A DNA stretch of 64,000 nucleotides, taken from NCBI GenBank assembly GCA_021851875.1, contig JAJZQI010000003.1, forward strand, positions 1-64,000, read 5' to 3'. The DNA is from Pseudomonadota bacterium. GTDB lineage: Bacteria; Pseudomonadota; Gammaproteobacteria; Burkholderiales; JAJZQI01. Below, one piece after another: positions 33,094 to 44,702 of the stretch. Below the pieces are notes generated by a model. The model saw only the letters and a list, made by a program, of their open reading frames with translations, was not told where the DNA came from and ran no database searches. Position 1 is the stretch's first letter. Each line of letters begins with the position of its first letter. The position numbers and the translations under genes are program-made.

Positions 33094-33357
33094 TCAGGCC
33101 ATGGCCTTGATGGCAGCAGACAGGCGGCTCTTGTGACGGGCTGCCTTGTTCTTGTGAATGATTTTCTTGTCTGCAATGCTGTCGATGGTGCTCATCGAAG
33201 TAGAGAAGACTGCCTGAGCCGCGCCCTTGTCGCCCGCCAGAATAGCTTTGCTAACTTTCTTGATAGCGGTGCGCAGTTCGGAGCGCAAGCTGGCGTTGTG
33301 AGCGCGCTGGTTGTCGTTTTGACGAGCGCGCTTGCGTGCTTGAGCGGTATTGGCCAT
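33094..33357 (-). CDS. rpsT: 30S ribosomal protein S20
   Basis: The 87-residue basic protein [20 protein letters not shown] is bacterial S20, of normal length. It binds 16S rRNA early in assembly. Start at 33357; the frame extends upstream without a conserved sequence. Confidence 0.98.
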   Translation of the reverse strand: MANTAQARKRARQNDNQRAHNASLRSELRTAIKKVSKAILAGDKGAAQAVFSTSMSTIDSIADKKIIHKNKAARHKSRLSAAIKAMA

Positions 33358-33480
33358 GAAAACTCCTGCTGTTCGGGTATTTCGTAAAACGCGCAATTAT
33401 ACGGATGGAAGATGGACTGTGCAAGCAGTTATTTGATCCGTCCTGGCGAAATGCGGCGAAAATACGCTCCGCGGTGTTCG

Positions 33481-34218
33481 TCAGGCCGGGTTCAGCAAGC
33501 CAAGCACGCTCAGAATGACCAGCCCGCCGCCGATCCAGCGTTTGAACGCCACGTCGTTGCGGGTGATTTTATGGTGCGCTTTGAGTCCGGCGAAATGGCC
33601 GATGGCCGCGACCGGCAGCAGGCTGAGTGCAAGCGGCAGGTGCAGGTTGACTGACAGGGCGATGTACGTGGCCATTTTGATGCTGACCAGCACGAACCAG
33701 AGCACGAACAGGGTGTCGCGCAGCTGTTCGGCTTTGACGTTGCGCATATAGACGGCGACCATCAGCGGTGCGCCGGTCAGCGAGGTGCCGGCAATGTAGC
33801 CGCCGACCATCAGCAGGATTTTGTCGACCCAGTTGTGCTGGCTGGTGATGGCGCGGTTGAGCAGCCAGATAACGCCGTAGAACAGCGTGACGGCGTAGAT
33901 GAACAGATTCAGCCACCAGGTCGGCAGGTTGACCAGGCCGAATACGCCGACGATGGCGGTGGGGACAATATATAAGGCAGAGCGGCCCAGATAAGTCCAG
34001 TCGACATTGTTGAGGCGGGTGCGCAGCGTCAGGCCGGAAAAGAACAGCAGGTGCGCGCCGATGACCGGCAGCCACAGCAGCGGCTGGTCATTGACGAACA
34101 GCAGCAGCGGCAGGCCGAGCGCCGCGCCGCCGAAGCCGAGGCCGGTGCGGACGAAGCCGGTCCAGACGAACAGCAGGGCAGTAGCAAGGTATTGGGTGGC
34201 AGTGAAATCGATGGGCAT
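33481..34218 (-). CDS. TauE/SafE-family permease
   Basis: A 245-residue membrane protein with about eight segments. The internal repeat pattern (GLGFGGAALGLPLLLFV and GGYIAGTSLTGAPLMVAVY) is that of TauE/SafE (DUF81) anion exporters, often for sulfite or organosulfonates. Substrate unknown. Divergent from murJ. Confidence 0.87.
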   Translation of the reverse strand: MPIDFTATQYLATALLFVWTGFVRTGLGFGGAALGLPLLLFVNDQPLLWLPVIGAHLLFFSGLTLRTRLNNVDWTYLGRSALYIVPTAIVGVFGLVNLPTWWLNLFIYAVTLFYGVIWLLNRAITSQHNWVDKILLMVGGYIAGTSLTGAPLMVAVYMRNVKAEQLRDTLFVLWFVLVSIKMATYIALSVNLHLPLALSLLPVAAIGHFAGLKAHHKITRNDVAFKRWIGGGLVILSVLGLLNPA

Positions 34219-34323
34219 GAGCAGGTCCGAGAGCGGATGTGAGCGAGCTAATGTATTTAATTTTGCCGTCGGCGGGCCGGAAACAGGTAAGATTATGCCA
34301 TTCCTGATTCAGTTTCGCCTTCC

Positions 34324-35859
34324 ATGAATTTGCTCAAAGCGCTGGCCACCGTCAGCAGTATGACCCTTTTGTCCCGCATGATGGGATTTGTGCGCGACAC
34401 GATCGTCGCGCGCGCCTTCGGTGCAGGGGCCTTCACCGACGCCTTTTTTGTCGCTTTCAAGATTCCCAATCTGTTGCGGCGCATGTTCGCCGAGGGGGCG
34501 TTTTCCCAGGCGTTTGTGCCGGTGCTGGGCGAGGTCAAGGAGCGGCGCGGCGAAGAGGCCACCCATGTGCTGGTCAACCATGTGGCAACGCTGCTGGGTC
34601 TGGTGCTGGTGGGGGTCACGGCCCTGGGCATGCTGGCGGCGCCCTTTGTCGTATATATCTCGGCGCCGGGTTTTCATACTTCGCCGGATAAGTTTGAGCT
34701 GACCGTTAAGCTGCTGCGCATCATTTTCCCTTATATCTTCTTTATTTCGCTGGTGGCGTTGGCGGCCGGGGTGCTCAATACCTTCCGCAGGTTTTCCGTA
34801 CCGGCTTTTACGCCGGTGCTGCTCAATCTGTCGATGATCGCCAGCGCTTTGTGGCTGGCGCCGCATTTTGATCCGCCCGTGCTGGCGCTGGCCTGGGGGG
34901 TGCTGATTGGCGGGGCCTTGCAGCTGGCTTTTCAATTGCCGTTCCTGCGCCAGGTCGGCTGTCTGCCCAAATTTGATTTGAAATGGCATGATCCGGACGT
35001 GCAGCGCATTTTCAAGCTGATGCTGCCGGCCTTGTTCGGCGTTTCCATCGGGCAAATCAGTCTGTTGATCAACACCATTTTTGCCTCCTTTCTGCAGACG
35101 GGCAGCGTTTCCTGGCTGTATTACGCCGACCGGTTGATGGAATTCCCGTCCGGCCTGCTCGGCGTGGCGCTGGGCACCATTTTGCTGCCCAGCCTGTCGA
35201 AGCATTACGCGGACAAGTCCACCGTTGAATATTCCCGCTTGCTCGACTGGGGTTTGCGCATGACGCTTGTGCTGGCCCTGCCGTCGGCGGTGGCGCTGGC
35301 GGTGCTGGCGGTGCCGCTGTTGTCGACGCTGTTTCAGTATGGTCAATTTACCGTGACCGACGTGCTGATGTCGCGCGATGCGCTGGTGGCATACAGCGTC
35401 GGCTTGCTGGGATTGATCATGGTCAAGGTGCTGGCGCCCGGCTTTTATGCGCGGCAGAACATCAAGACGCCGGTGAAGATTGCGCTGATTACCCTGGCGG
35501 CGACCCAGCTGATGAACCTGGCGTTCATCGGGCCGTACCAGCATGCCGGCCTGGCCCTGGCGATCGGTCTGGGCGCCTGTGTCAATGCCGGCTTGCTGTT
35601 TTACAAGTTGCGCCGTCATGCGATTTACCAGCCGCAGCCGGGCTGGCTGGGTTTCATGCTTAAGGTGGTGCTGGCGGTGAGTGTGATGGGCGGGGTGCTG
35701 TGGTTCGGCGCCGGCCATGAGGCCGACTGGCTGCACAGCGGCTTCCGTGCCCGTTTGCTGCATTTGCTGTGGCTCATCCCGGCGGGCGCCGGGGCGTACT
35801 TCGCCACCCTGTTCGTGCTGGGTTTCCGGCCGGCGCATTTTGCCCGGCGCGAAGCCTAG
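34324..35859 (+). CDS. murJ: Lipid II flippase MurJ
   Basis: A 511-residue MOP-superfamily protein with about 14 membrane segments. MurJ hallmarks: [36 protein letters not shown] and the conserved arginines of the central cavity. It flips lipid II across the inner membrane. Its location near rpsT and ribF is the common betaproteobacterial order. Confidence 0.96.
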   Translation: MNLLKALATVSSMTLLSRMMGFVRDTIVARAFGAGAFTDAFFVAFKIPNLLRRMFAEGAFSQAFVPVLGEVKERRGEEATHVLVNHVATLLGLVLVGVTALGMLAAPFVVYISAPGFHTSPDKFELTVKLLRIIFPYIFFISLVALAAGVLNTFRRFSVPAFTPVLLNLSMIASALWLAPHFDPPVLALAWGVLIGGALQLAFQLPFLRQVGCLPKFDLKWHDPDVQRIFKLMLPALFGVSIGQISLLINTIFASFLQTGSVSWLYYADRLMEFPSGLLGVALGTILLPSLSKHYADKSTVEYSRLLDWGLRMTLVLALPSAVALAVLAVPLLSTLFQYGQFTVTDVLMSRDALVAYSVGLLGLIMVKVLAPGFYARQNIKTPVKIALITLAATQLMNLAFIGPYQHAGLALAIGLGACVNAGLLFYKLRRHAIYQPQPGWLGFMLKVVLAVSVMGGVLWFGAGHEADWLHSGFRARLLHLLWLIPAGAGAYFATLFVLGFRPAHFARREA

Positions 35860-35920
35860 AATAGGCTCTTGATGCAGTTCTGGTAGACTACTGTTTTTTT
35901 GCATTTTTCGGTTGGGCGGC

Positions 35921-36847
35921 ATGCGTATCACGCACGGTATGCCCCGGGCGGATGGCCCGACGGCACTGACAATTGGCAATTTCGACGGTGTCCATTTGGG
36001 GCACCAGGCCATGTTGCGCCAGCTGGTCGATGCCGCAGCCGCGCGAAATTTAACGCCGGCGGTGGTGACCTTTGAGCCGCATCCGCGCGAGTTTTTTGCG
36101 CCGGACAAGGCGCCGACCCGGCTGACCAGCCTGCGGGAAAAACTCGACCTGCTGCGGGCCCAGGGCGTGCAGCACGTGCACGTGTGCGCGTTTAACCACA
36201 ATTTTGCCGGCGTGTCGGCGGAGGCGTTCGTCGAACGCTATTTGTGGCAAGGCATGCAAACACGCTGGTTGCTGGTGGGCGACGATTTCCGCTTTGGCGC
36301 CCGGCGCGCGGGCGATTTTGCGTTGTTGCAGCGGCTGGCCGAAGCCGCGCAGGTGGACGTGGTGAATCTGCCCAGCATCTGCGTCGGCGAAGTGCGCGTT
36401 TCCAGCACGGCTGTGCGCGAGGCGCTGGCGGCGGGCGATATGCGCCAGGCGGCCGCCCTGCTGGGGCAGCCCTACAGCATCAGCGGGCGGGTGATGCACG
36501 GCGACAAGATCGGCCGGCAGATCGGTTTTCCAACCGCCAATGTGCAGATGAAGCACAACCGCCCGCCGGTGGCCGGCATCTTTGCGGTAAAATTACACGG
36601 GCTGGCAGAGGGGCCCTTGCCCGGCGCGGCCAGCGTGGGCACGCGGCCGACGGTGGATAATCGCGGCAAGGCGGTGCTTGAAGTCTATCTTCTCGACTTC
36701 AAGCGCGAGATATACGGCGAGCATGTGCGGGTAGAGTTTCTGCACAAGATGCGCGATGAAGCAAAATTCCCGGACCTGGCGACGCTTACAGCGCAGATCG
36801 CCCTGGATGTGGAAAATATTGGACAGTGGTTTAAAGATAATGCCTGA
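35921..36847 (+). CDS. ribF: Bifunctional riboflavin kinase/FAD synthetase
   Basis: A 308-residue RibF from ATG 35921. The nucleotidyltransferase part has [14 protein letters not shown] and [12 protein letters not shown]; the kinase part has [11 protein letters not shown]. It makes FMN and FAD. Overlaps ileS by 8 bp. TTG 35912 is a less likely start. Confidence 0.95.
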   Translation: MRITHGMPRADGPTALTIGNFDGVHLGHQAMLRQLVDAAAARNLTPAVVTFEPHPREFFAPDKAPTRLTSLREKLDLLRAQGVQHVHVCAFNHNFAGVSAEAFVERYLWQGMQTRWLLVGDDFRFGARRAGDFALLQRLAEAAQVDVVNLPSICVGEVRVSSTAVREALAAGDMRQAAALLGQPYSISGRVMHGDKIGRQIGFPTANVQMKHNRPPVAGIFAVKLHGLAEGPLPGAASVGTRPTVDNRGKAVLEVYLLDFKREIYGEHVRVEFLHKMRDEAKFPDLATLTAQIALDVENIGQWFKDNA

Positions 36848-39665
36848 TTACAAAACAACGTTGAATCTTCTTGAGACGCCATTCCCCATGCGCGGGGATC
36901 TGGCCAAGCGCGAACCCGGCATGCTGCAACGCTGGCAGGATCAGCAGCGCTACCAGAAAATTCGCGAGAAGAGCGCCGGTCGTCCGAAATTCATCTTGCA
37001 CGACGGCCCGCCCTATGCCAACGGTGACATCCACATCGGCCATGCGGTGAACAAGATTCTCAAGGACATCATCGTCAAGGCGAAAACACTCTCCGGCTTC
37101 GACGCGCCCTATGTGCCGGGCTGGGATTGCCACGGCCTGCCGATCGAGCTGCAGGTGGAAAAGATGTTGGCAGGCACTTCGACATCAGTCGAAGGCTCGC
37201 AAAAGCAGCACGGCAAGAACATTCCGGCCGCCAAGTTCCGCGAGCTGTGCCGCGAATACGCGCAGAGCCAGATCGACCGGCAAAAAGCCGACTTTATCCG
37301 CCTGGGCGTGCTGGGCGACTGGGACCATCCCTACAAGACCATGGATTTCGCCTTCGAGGCGAACATCATGCGCGAGCTGGGCGCCATTCTCGCCAACGGC
37401 TACCTGTATCAGGGGCAGAAACCGGTGCACTGGTGCGTGGACTGCGGTTCCGCCCTGGCCGAGGCCGAGGTGGAGTACGAAGACAAAACCTCGCCCGCCA
37501 TCGACGTGGCGTTCCAGGTGGTCGATCAGGCCGACCTGGCCCGCCGTATCGGTCTGCCGCACCTGGTCGAGCCGACTTTTGCCGTGATCTGGACCACCAC
37601 CCCCTGGACCCTGCCCGCCAACCAGGCGGTCAGCGTGCATCCGGATTTCGTCTACCATTTCGTGCAGACGCCGAAGGGTATCCTGATTCTGGCGCGCGAA
37701 CTGGCCGAGTCCGCCATCCGGCGTTACGGTTTCGAGACGGTGGAAGTGGTGGCCGAGTGCAGCGGCAAGCAGCTTGAACATCTCATGCTGCAGCATCCTT
37801 TCCTCGACCGCCAGGTGCCGATCATCTGCGGCGATCACGTCACCGCCGATGCCGGTGTCGGTCTGGTGCATACCGCCCCCGCACACGGTCTGGAAGACTA
37901 TGTGGTGGGCCAGCGCTACCACCTGCCGATCGACAATCCGGTGGACGCCGAAGGCAAATTCTTCGCCAGCACGCCATTGGTAGGCGGCCAGTCGATCTGG
38001 CAGGGCAACAAGACGGTGATCACGGCACTGGAAGAGAGTGGGCACTTGCTGGCCAACAAACCCTTGCTGCACAGCTACCCGCATTGCTGGCGCCACAAGA
38101 CGCCGATCATTTTCCGCGCCACGCATCAGTGGTTCATCGGCATGGACAAGGCCGGCAAGGACGGCGTGACGCTGCGCGACAATGCCATGCAGGCCGTCGA
38201 TGCCACCCAGTTCTTCCCGCACTGGGGCCGCGCCCGTCTGGAGGCGATGATCAAAAATCGCCCCGACTGGTGCGTGTCGCGCCAGCGTAACTGGGGCGTG
38301 CCGATGCCGTTGTTTGTGCACAAGGAAAGCGGCGAATTGCATCCGCGCACGGCTGAACTGCTGGAGCAGGTGGCCCAGCGCGTCGAACGGCAGGGCATCG
38401 AAGCCTGGTTCAGCCTGGATGCGGCGGAATTGATCGGCGCCGACGCCAGCGTATACAGCAAGGTGATGGATACGCTGGACGTGTGGTTCGACTCCGGCGC
38501 CACTCACGCCTGCGTGCTGAAGCAGCGCCCGGAGCTGCGTCATCCGGCGGATCTGTATCTGGAAGGCTCCGATCAGCATCGCGGCTGGTTCCAGTCTTCC
38601 TTGATGACCGGTTGCGCCACCGACGGCCGCGCGCCCTATGGCGCTTTGCTGACCCACGGCTTCGTGGTGGACGGCAAGGGTCACAAGATGAGCAAGTCCA
38701 AGGGCAATGTCATCGCGCCGCAAAAGGTGATGGACAGCATGGGCGCCGATATCCTGCGCCTGTGGGTCGCCACCACCGACTATTCCGGCGAGTTGACCAT
38801 TTCCGACGAGATTCTCAAGCGCGTGGTGGAGGCTTATCGCCGTATCCGCAACACCTTGCGCTTCCTGTTGTCCAATCTGGTGGACTTTGACCCGGCCAAG
38901 CACAGCCTGCCGGTGGAACAGTGGGTGGAGCTGGACCGCTATGCGCTGGCGCTGGCGGAGAAATTCCAGACCGAGCAGATCCTGCCGGCGTATGACAGCT
39001 ATGAATTCCATCGCGTCGCCCAGGGCCTGCAGCATTTCTGCTCGGAAGATCTGGGGGCATTTTGTCTGGATATTCTGAAGGATCGCCTCTACACCATGCA
39101 TGCCGAATCGGCCGGCCGCCGCTCGGCGCAGAACGCGCTCTATCATATCGTGCAGGCCATGACCCGCTGGATGGCGCCGGTGCTGTCCTTTACCGCGGAA
39201 GAGGTGTGGGAAGTGCTGCAGGGCAAGGACGACGACAGCGTGTTCTACCATGTGTGGCATGCTTTCCCGCAGCAGGATGGCGCCGAGCTGTTTGCCCGCT
39301 GGGAGGCGATCCGTTCCCTGCGCGGCCGCATTACCAAGGAAATCGAGGCGGTGCGTGTGGATGGCAAGATCGGCTCCTCGCTGGCGGCGGAATTGCAGCT
39401 CTCCATTAGCGAAGCGAGCGGTTACTCCGCTTTGGCGGGGCTGGGAGAGGAGCTGCGTTTCGTTTTTCTGGTGTCGGCCGTGACCCTGGCGCGGGCGAAT
39501 TCCGCGGCGGAAGAACGTATCGTGGTGACGCCGAGCACAGCACAGAAGTGCGAGCGCTGCTGGCAGTACCGCGCCGATGTCGGCAGCCATGCCGAGCATC
39601 CGGCGCTGTGCGGACGCTGCTGCAGCAATCTGACGGCGCCCGGGGAAGCGCGTCGCCATGCGTAA
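36840..39665 (+). CDS. ileS: Isoleucyl-tRNA synthetase
   Basis: A 941-residue class I synthetase: HIGH motif in [20 protein letters not shown] in [10 protein letters not shown], the editing domain in the middle, and a C-terminal zinc site ([19 protein letters not shown]). ATG 36840 overlaps ribF and fits the family start ([20 protein letters not shown]). Confidence 0.98.
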   Translation: MPDYKTTLNLLETPFPMRGDLAKREPGMLQRWQDQQRYQKIREKSAGRPKFILHDGPPYANGDIHIGHAVNKILKDIIVKAKTLSGFDAPYVPGWDCHGLPIELQVEKMLAGTSTSVEGSQKQHGKNIPAAKFRELCREYAQSQIDRQKADFIRLGVLGDWDHPYKTMDFAFEANIMRELGAILANGYLYQGQKPVHWCVDCGSALAEAEVEYEDKTSPAIDVAFQVVDQADLARRIGLPHLVEPTFAVIWTTTPWTLPANQAVSVHPDFVYHFVQTPKGILILARELAESAIRRYGFETVEVVAECSGKQLEHLMLQHPFLDRQVPIICGDHVTADAGVGLVHTAPAHGLEDYVVGQRYHLPIDNPVDAEGKFFASTPLVGGQSIWQGNKTVITALEESGHLLANKPLLHSYPHCWRHKTPIIFRATHQWFIGMDKAGKDGVTLRDNAMQAVDATQFFPHWGRARLEAMIKNRPDWCVSRQRNWGVPMPLFVHKESGELHPRTAELLEQVAQRVERQGIEAWFSLDAAELIGADASVYSKVMDTLDVWFDSGATHACVLKQRPELRHPADLYLEGSDQHRGWFQSSLMTGCATDGRAPYGALLTHGFVVDGKGHKMSKSKGNVIAPQKVMDSMGADILRLWVATTDYSGELTISDEILKRVVEAYRRIRNTLRFLLSNLVDFDPAKHSLPVEQWVELDRYALALAEKFQTEQILPAYDSYEFHRVAQGLQHFCSEDLGAFCLDILKDRLYTMHAESAGRRSAQNALYHIVQAMTRWMAPVLSFTAEEVWEVLQGKDDDSVFYHVWHAFPQQDGAELFARWEAIRSLRGRITKEIEAVRVDGKIGSSLAAELQLSISEASGYSALAGLGEELRFVFLVSAVTLARANSAAEERIVVTPSTAQKCERCWQYRADVGSHAEHPALCGRCCSNLTAPGEARRHA

Positions 39666-40122
39666 TACCCTGCGCTGGCTGGCGGTGGCGGCGCTGGTGC
39701 TGGCGCTCGACCAGTGGACCAAGCAGCGGGTGACGGAACATTTCGCCACTGGCGAGGTGTTGCCGCTGACCTCATTCTTTAATCTGACGCTGCGCTACAA
39801 CCCGGGCGCCGCATTCAGTTTTCTCAGTGATGCGGGCGGCTGGCAGCGCTGGTTCTTTACCGGCATAGCAGCCGCCGTCTCGGGCTGGGTATTGTGGAGT
39901 CTGCCTAAGGCGCGCGGTTTGTATGCGCTCACTTTGAGTCTGATCATGGGCGGCGCCATCGGCAACGTGGTCGACCGTTTGCAGTATGGCCATGTCATCG
40001 ATTTTCTTGATTTTTATGTCGGCAACTGGCATTGGCCGGCCTTCAACGTGGCCGACTCGGCCATCACCGTGGGCGTGATTCTGCTTGTTTTGGATGGCCT
40101 CAGGAAAAAACCGCATGAATGA
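39658..40122 (+). CDS. lspA: Signal peptidase II
   Basis: A 154-residue membrane aspartyl protease with four segments. The catalytic Asp residues lie in GNVVDRL and FNVADSAI. It cleaves prolipoproteins. Overlaps ileS by 8 bp and fkpB by 8 bp. Confidence 0.97.
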   Translation: MRNTLRWLAVAALVLALDQWTKQRVTEHFATGEVLPLTSFFNLTLRYNPGAAFSFLSDAGGWQRWFFTGIAAAVSGWVLWSLPKARGLYALTLSLIMGGAIGNVVDRLQYGHVIDFLDFYVGNWHWPAFNVADSAITVGVILLVLDGLRKKPHE

Positions 40123-40579
40123 TGATGTGAACGAAGAAACAGTACAGCTGGTCACGCCGTTCGACGAAGTGACCGTTCACTATAGTCTGAAATCGGCGGA
40201 TGGCGAAGTACTGGAGTCCACCGTGGGCGAAGAGCCGGTGACTTTTGAGATCGGTAAAGGATTTTGGCCGCAAACGTTGGAAAACACCCTGTGCGAGCTG
40301 GAAGTAGGCCGGCAATATGTATTTGTGCTGGATGCGGAAAATGCCTTCGGCGAGCCCGATCCGACTCTCGTGCAGGAGGTGCCCCGCGCCAGCTTCACCG
40401 ACATGGAGCCGCAGGTGGGCAGTCTGATCGAGTTCACCGATGAAGAAGGGCACGCCTTGCCGGGATGGATCAAGGCGGTGGATGCCGAGACGGTGATAGT
40501 CGATTTTAACCACCCGCTGAGCGGTTGCCCGGTGGTGTTTGAAGTAAAAGTGCTGGCAGCCCGTCTGGCGCCGGACTGA
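40115..40579 (+). CDS. fkpB: FKBP-type peptidyl-prolyl isomerase (SlpA type)
   Basis: From ATG 40115 the product has 154 residues: an FKBP domain with the IF insert ([46 protein letters not shown]). Its place between lspA and ispH is conserved. A cytoplasmic chaperone or isomerase. Confidence 0.94.
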   Translation: MNDDVNEETVQLVTPFDEVTVHYSLKSADGEVLESTVGEEPVTFEIGKGFWPQTLENTLCELEVGRQYVFVLDAENAFGEPDPTLVQEVPRASFTDMEPQVGSLIEFTDEEGHALPGWIKAVDAETVIVDFNHPLSGCPVVFEVKVLAARLAPD

Positions 40580-40595
40580 TTGGAGAGATTTTCTA

Positions 40596-41531
40596 ATGAG
40601 CATGCAGATTACCCTGGCCAACCCGCGCGGCTTCTGTGCCGGTGTCGATCGCGCCATCGCTATTGTGGAGCGTGCCCTGCAACTGTACGGCGCGCCGATT
40701 TATGTGCGGCACGAAGTGGTGCACAACAAGTTCGTGGTGGACGATCTGCGCAAGAAGGGCGCAGTGTTCGTGGAGCATCTTGATGAAGTGCCGACCGGCA
40801 ACACGGTTATTTTCAGCGCCCATGGTGTGTCGCAGGCGGTGCGCAAGGAAGCGGAAGCGCGCGGTCTTAAAGTGTTCGACGCCACCTGTCCGCTGGTGAC
40901 CAAGGTGCACATTGAAGTGTCGCGCATGCGCCAGCAGGGCAAGGAAATCATCATGATCGGCCACAAGGGGCACCCCGAAGTCGAGGGCACCATGGGGCAG
41001 ACCGAAGGCGGCATGTATCTGGTGGAGTCACCGGAAGATGTGGCGGCGCTGCAGGTGGCTGATCCGGACAACCTGGCATTTGTGACCCAGACCACGCTGT
41101 CAGTGGATGACGCTTCACGCATCATCGATGCCCTGCGGGCCCGCTTCCCCACGATTATCGGTCCCAGGAAGGATGACATCTGCTATGCCACACAGAACCG
41201 TCAGGATGCCGTCAAAGCCTTGGCAAAACAGTGTGATGCGGTGATTGTGGTGGGCTCGCCCAACAGTTCCAATTCCAATCGCCTGCGCGAAGTGGCCGAG
41301 TTGTCCGGCGCACGCGCCTACATGGTCGACAATGCCGCCGAGCTGGAGCCGGAGTGGGTGGCCGGTGCGGCCAGGGTGGGCGTAACTGCCGGCGCTTCCG
41401 CGCCCGAAGTGCTGGTGCAGGAGGTCGTGGTCAAGCTGCATGAACTGGGTGCCGGCGAAGTGGCTCAGTTGGAGGGGGTCGCCGAGGCGGTGACATTCCC
41501 CCTGCCAAAAGAACTAGTCCAGGCTGGTTGA
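40596..41531 (+). CDS. ispH: 4-hydroxy-3-methylbut-2-enyl diphosphate reductase
   Basis: A 311-residue IspH, last step of the MEP isoprenoid pathway. The cluster cysteines are in [24 protein letters not shown] and the [11 protein letters not shown] block. HGVSQAV and [10 protein letters not shown] bind substrate. It closes the ribF-ispH operon. Confidence 0.97.
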   Translation: MSMQITLANPRGFCAGVDRAIAIVERALQLYGAPIYVRHEVVHNKFVVDDLRKKGAVFVEHLDEVPTGNTVIFSAHGVSQAVRKEAEARGLKVFDATCPLVTKVHIEVSRMRQQGKEIIMIGHKGHPEVEGTMGQTEGGMYLVESPEDVAALQVADPDNLAFVTQTTLSVDDASRIIDALRARFPTIIGPRKDDICYATQNRQDAVKALAKQCDAVIVVGSPNSSNSNRLREVAELSGARAYMVDNAAELEPEWVAGAARVGVTAGASAPEVLVQEVVVKLHELGAGEVAQLEGVAEAVTFPLPKELVQAG

Positions 41532-41624
41532 TTTCTTTCTTTCATAATTCTGTCACAAACGCTAAAGTGACATGGGTTCCTGCCGATACTGAGCGAATGG
41601 CCGTTCGATTCTGGAGTGATGGAT

Positions 41625-42179
41625 ATGAGCAAGGCGTTCGTGAAGGAAGACGCGGCTGAAGACGAAGAGTTCCTCAGTCCGTCGCTCGCCATTCCCGCCG
41701 GTGCCAAAAACTACATCACGCCGGCGGGATACAATCGAATAAAAACAGAGTTGCTGCACTTGCTGGACGTGGAACGGCCGGAAGTGACACGCACCGTTGC
41801 CTGGGCAGCCAGCAATGGCGACCGTTCGGAAAACGCCGACTACATCTACGGCAAAAAAAGACTGCGGGAAATTGACCGGCGCATCCGTTTTCTGACCAAA
41901 CGGCTTGATCTGGCCGAAGTCGTCGACAATGCCGGGCGTGACACCGATCAGGTTTTTTTCGGCGCCGAGCTGACCGTGCTGGACCAGCATGGCAACGAAG
42001 ACACGGTAACAATTGTCGGTATCGACGAGGTCGACCCGACACGCAAGCGCATCAGCTGGATATCCCCGCTGGCAAGAGCCTTGCTGAAACAAAAATTAGG
42101 GGACGAGGTGCGCGTCATGACGCCTGGCGGCTTGCGCGTGCTGGAAATTATCGATTTGCATTATCCGCAAATTGACTAA
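41625..42179 (+). CDS. greB: Transcription elongation factor GreB
   Basis: A 184-residue Gre factor. The coiled-coil tip has NGDRSENADYIYGKKRLREI with the acidic pair, and the FKBP-like C-terminal domain follows. KKRLREIDRRIRFL favours GreB over GreA. Start at 41625 has GGAG upstream; ATG 41619 and GTG 41616 are alternatives. Confidence 0.93.
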   Translation: MSKAFVKEDAAEDEEFLSPSLAIPAGAKNYITPAGYNRIKTELLHLLDVERPEVTRTVAWAASNGDRSENADYIYGKKRLREIDRRIRFLTKRLDLAEVVDNAGRDTDQVFFGAELTVLDQHGNEDTVTIVGIDEVDPTRKRISWISPLARALLKQKLGDEVRVMTPGGLRVLEIIDLHYPQID

Positions 42180-42246
42180 AATCAAAGCAGACAAGATTAA
42201 ATAGAAATAAGCCCACGGGCGAGCACATAATAATGAGGGACACACC

Positions 42247-43866
42247 ATGTTCAAATCCATATCCAGCATCCGCACCAAGCTGCTGATCGCGACCAGCATC
42301 GCCAGTTTTCTGGTGGCCATCGCCATGATCATTGCCTTGAACGGCATTTATCGCAATATCAAGATGTTCGATGATTTCATTAATATCGACCAGGGTGAGC
42401 TGGTTGCGCTGAACTCCTTGTATGCGCAGGCGTTGCAAGGGGGGCAGGCCATCCGGAATATCGTTGTCGATCCGGGCAATCAAAAGGCTTATGACAACCT
42501 GGAGTCGTCTACCAAACAGTTTCACGAGGCATTGGGCACGGCCAAGAAACTGGCCGTCGATCCCGCCGAAAGACAGATGCTGAGTGAAGTGGAAGACAAG
42601 TGGGGCAAGGTTGAGGCAAGCCGCGAGAAAGTGAAAGGGCTGGCCGCGTCTGATCCGGCCGCCGCCATCGCCGTGTTGCGGGACGAGGAAACTCCTGCCT
42701 GGCGTACCGTGCGGGAAGATTTGCAACATCTGCTCAAATTCCATTCGCAGGCCGTGCAGCAAACCAAGATCAGCATGAATGACAACTCCATGAAAACGCT
42801 GATCACCTCGGCCGTCATTGGCGGCATTGCCGTGCTGTTCGGCATGATCGTGGTATTGGCGGTGGTTGAAGCGGTGAAGCGCTCACTGGACCGCCTGGCC
42901 GCCTCCATGGCGGATATGGCGAGCGGACAGGGAGATCTGACTCAGCGCATGCCGGTTGAAGGCAAGGATGAGATTGCCCGTACGGCCATGGCTTTCAACC
43001 AGTTCGTCGACAACATGCGCGACATGGTCAAGGCCGTGTGCGACAACGCCCGCGAACTCAATGGCGCAGCCGAATCGCTGGCCAGCAACGCCTCTGCCGT
43101 GTCGGTCGCGTCGCACGAGCAGAACGAGGCGGCTTCCGCCACCGCGGCAGCGGTTGAAGAGGTGACCGTGGCGATTGCTTCGGTGGCCGACTCCGCGCAT
43201 GAGGTCAAGGAGATTTCCGAGCAGAGCCTGCAGAACAGCCAGCACGGCAACGAGAAGGTGTCCGAGCTGTTCGGCGAAATTACCCGGGTGGAATCGTCGG
43301 TACAGGAAATTGCCGAGTCGGTGAATGCCTTCATGACCAGCACGCATACCATTACCGATATGACCAAACAGGTGAAGGAGATTGCCGATCAGACCAATCT
43401 GCTGGCGCTCAATGCAGCCATTGAGGCGGCACGGGCCGGTGAGCAGGGGCGCGGTTTTGCGGTGGTGGCGGATGAAGTGCGCAAGCTGGCGGAGAAGTCG
43501 GCCCAGTCGGCCAGCGAGATCGACGCGGTGACGCAGAAACTCAGTCAGCAATCCGAAAACGTGTCTAGCGCCATTCAGAGCGGTTTGAGTTCGCTCGAGC
43601 GCAGCCAGAACGCGATTGAGGACGTGGTCAATGTCCTGGCCGAGTCGAACCAGTCCGTTTCGCGGGCCAGCTCGGGCGTCAGCGGCATTACGGAAAGCGT
43701 GCAGGAGCAGAAAGTGGCTACGACCGACATCGCCCGCAATATCGAGCGCATCGCCGAAATGGCCGAGCGCAACGCCGAGGCGATTTTTTCCACGACGAAG
43801 CTGGCCGAATTGCTGCGCTCGCAGGCACGTGAGCTGCAGGGCATCATGGGGCGCTTCAGAACCTGA
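42247..43866 (+). CDS. Methyl-accepting chemotaxis protein (4HB type)
   Basis: A 539-residue receptor: first membrane segment 10-32, four-helix-bundle ligand domain, second segment about 180-205, HAMP, and a signalling domain with the hairpin core [20 protein letters not shown] and [20 protein letters not shown]. Ligand unknown. Monocistronic, ending in a strong terminator. Confidence 0.95.
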   Translation: MFKSISSIRTKLLIATSIASFLVAIAMIIALNGIYRNIKMFDDFINIDQGELVALNSLYAQALQGGQAIRNIVVDPGNQKAYDNLESSTKQFHEALGTAKKLAVDPAERQMLSEVEDKWGKVEASREKVKGLAASDPAAAIAVLRDEETPAWRTVREDLQHLLKFHSQAVQQTKISMNDNSMKTLITSAVIGGIAVLFGMIVVLAVVEAVKRSLDRLAASMADMASGQGDLTQRMPVEGKDEIARTAMAFNQFVDNMRDMVKAVCDNARELNGAAESLASNASAVSVASHEQNEAASATAAAVEEVTVAIASVADSAHEVKEISEQSLQNSQHGNEKVSELFGEITRVESSVQEIAESVNAFMTSTHTITDMTKQVKEIADQTNLLALNAAIEAARAGEQGRGFAVVADEVRKLAEKSAQSASEIDAVTQKLSQQSENVSSAIQSGLSSLERSQNAIEDVVNVLAESNQSVSRASSGVSGITESVQEQKVATTDIARNIERIAEMAERNAEAIFSTTKLAELLRSQARELQGIMGRFRT

Positions 43867-43881
43867 TGTGTCGCAGATGTC

Positions 43882-43908
43882 AAAAAAGGGGCCTGTGGCC
43901 CCTTTTTT
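43882..43908. terminator. Terminator after the chemoreceptor
   Basis: AAAAAAGGGGCC-TGT-GGCCCCTTTTTT: a 12-bp perfect stem with T-runs on both strands, serving the receptor gene and the opposing DUF2288 gene. Confidence 0.93.
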
Positions 43909-43925
43909 GTTTGTCCGGTGCGGGA

Positions 43926-44234
43926 TCAGTGCGGCTTGCCGCGCTCCTGCACCAGCACCCAGGGGGCAACCACCACCGCCCACAGTTCGGGGTTGCGCTT
44001 GGCCCAATCGGCAGCTACCGCATCGTCCAGTTTGCCAACCTGGCCAGCCTGCATCCATTGATTCACCGAACTTTTGTCGTCCTCGGAAAACGTCAGGGCG
44101 ACTTCAACCAGATCCAGTTGCGGAGCGACATGAATGACAATGCCGCGGGCGAAAAACAGCGCCAGATCGCCCCAGGACAGTTGCGCCGTTTCACCGTTGA
44201 TCTTGGCGCGCGCGATTTCACGTGTTGCTTCCAT
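43926..44234 (-). CDS. DUF2288 protein
   Basis: A 102-residue protein of the DUF2288 type: ARAKINGETAQLSWGDLALF, VALTFSEDD and PELWAVVVAPWVLVQE. Function unknown. Its start overlaps the stop of the gene before it. Confidence 0.8.
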   Translation of the reverse strand: MEATREIARAKINGETAQLSWGDLALFFARGIVIHVAPQLDLVEVALTFSEDDKSSVNQWMQAGQVGKLDDAVAADWAKRNPELWAVVVAPWVLVQERGKPH

Positions 44235-44548
44235 CAGGCACGTCCCACATTGCTGTCGTGCACGCTGTGGTAGTAATCGCTTTCCTCGGCAAATTCGCGT
44301 ATTTCCTTCAACAGTTCGCGCATGCGCTGCTCGGCGGTGGATACCTCGCCGCAGGATTCGCAGTACGGGTCGCCGCAGGGCTGACGTGAATACAGCCAGA
44401 ACTGGACGGCGCCGGCCAGAATGCCGGAGGCGACATCCCAGGGGTCGGCGTCGTGATGCTCTTCCATAATCCGGTTGCCCAGTTCAACAACGGCGGTCGC
44501 CGCCTGATCAAACAGGGCATCATCGGCTTCGTCACCAGTGTGCATCAT
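44234..44548 (-). CDS. Unknown acidic protein with a cysteine cluster
   Basis: A 104-residue acidic protein, mostly helical. PWDVASGILAGAVQFWLYS is followed by CGDPYCESCGEVSTAEQRM, three cysteines that could bind metal. No family recognised. Probably co-transcribed with DUF2288. Confidence 0.7.
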   Translation of the reverse strand: MMHTGDEADDALFDQAATAVVELGNRIMEEHHDADPWDVASGILAGAVQFWLYSRQPCGDPYCESCGEVSTAEQRMRELLKEIREFAEESDYYHSVHDSNVGRA

Positions 44549-44690
44549 GTCGCTACTCGCAGGGCAAGAAAATAATCGGTCATTTTACTCTACCCGGGGG
44601 GAATGCCCAAATTGGGCACGGCCGCAGGCGAGGAAACGCAAACTAGCGAATATACGGTAATCAGGGCACACACAATGGAAGCGAATTGGC

Positions 44691-44702
44691 TATAATTCAG
44701 TC
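44691..44702 (+). promoter_or_regulatory. -10 element placing the nadK start at its ATG
   Basis: A perfect TATAAT (44691-44696) ends 6 nt before ATG 44703, so the mRNA should begin at or near the A of the start codon. No Shine-Dalgarno sequence precedes the ATG. The -35 region is poor. Confidence 0.55.

Noticed and set aside
37185-39749. 854-codon antisense open frame across ileS
   Set aside because: It mirrors a high-GC coding sequence on the other strand and has no motifs of its own. The same applies to the long antisense frames at 34309-36201 and 51934-54273.
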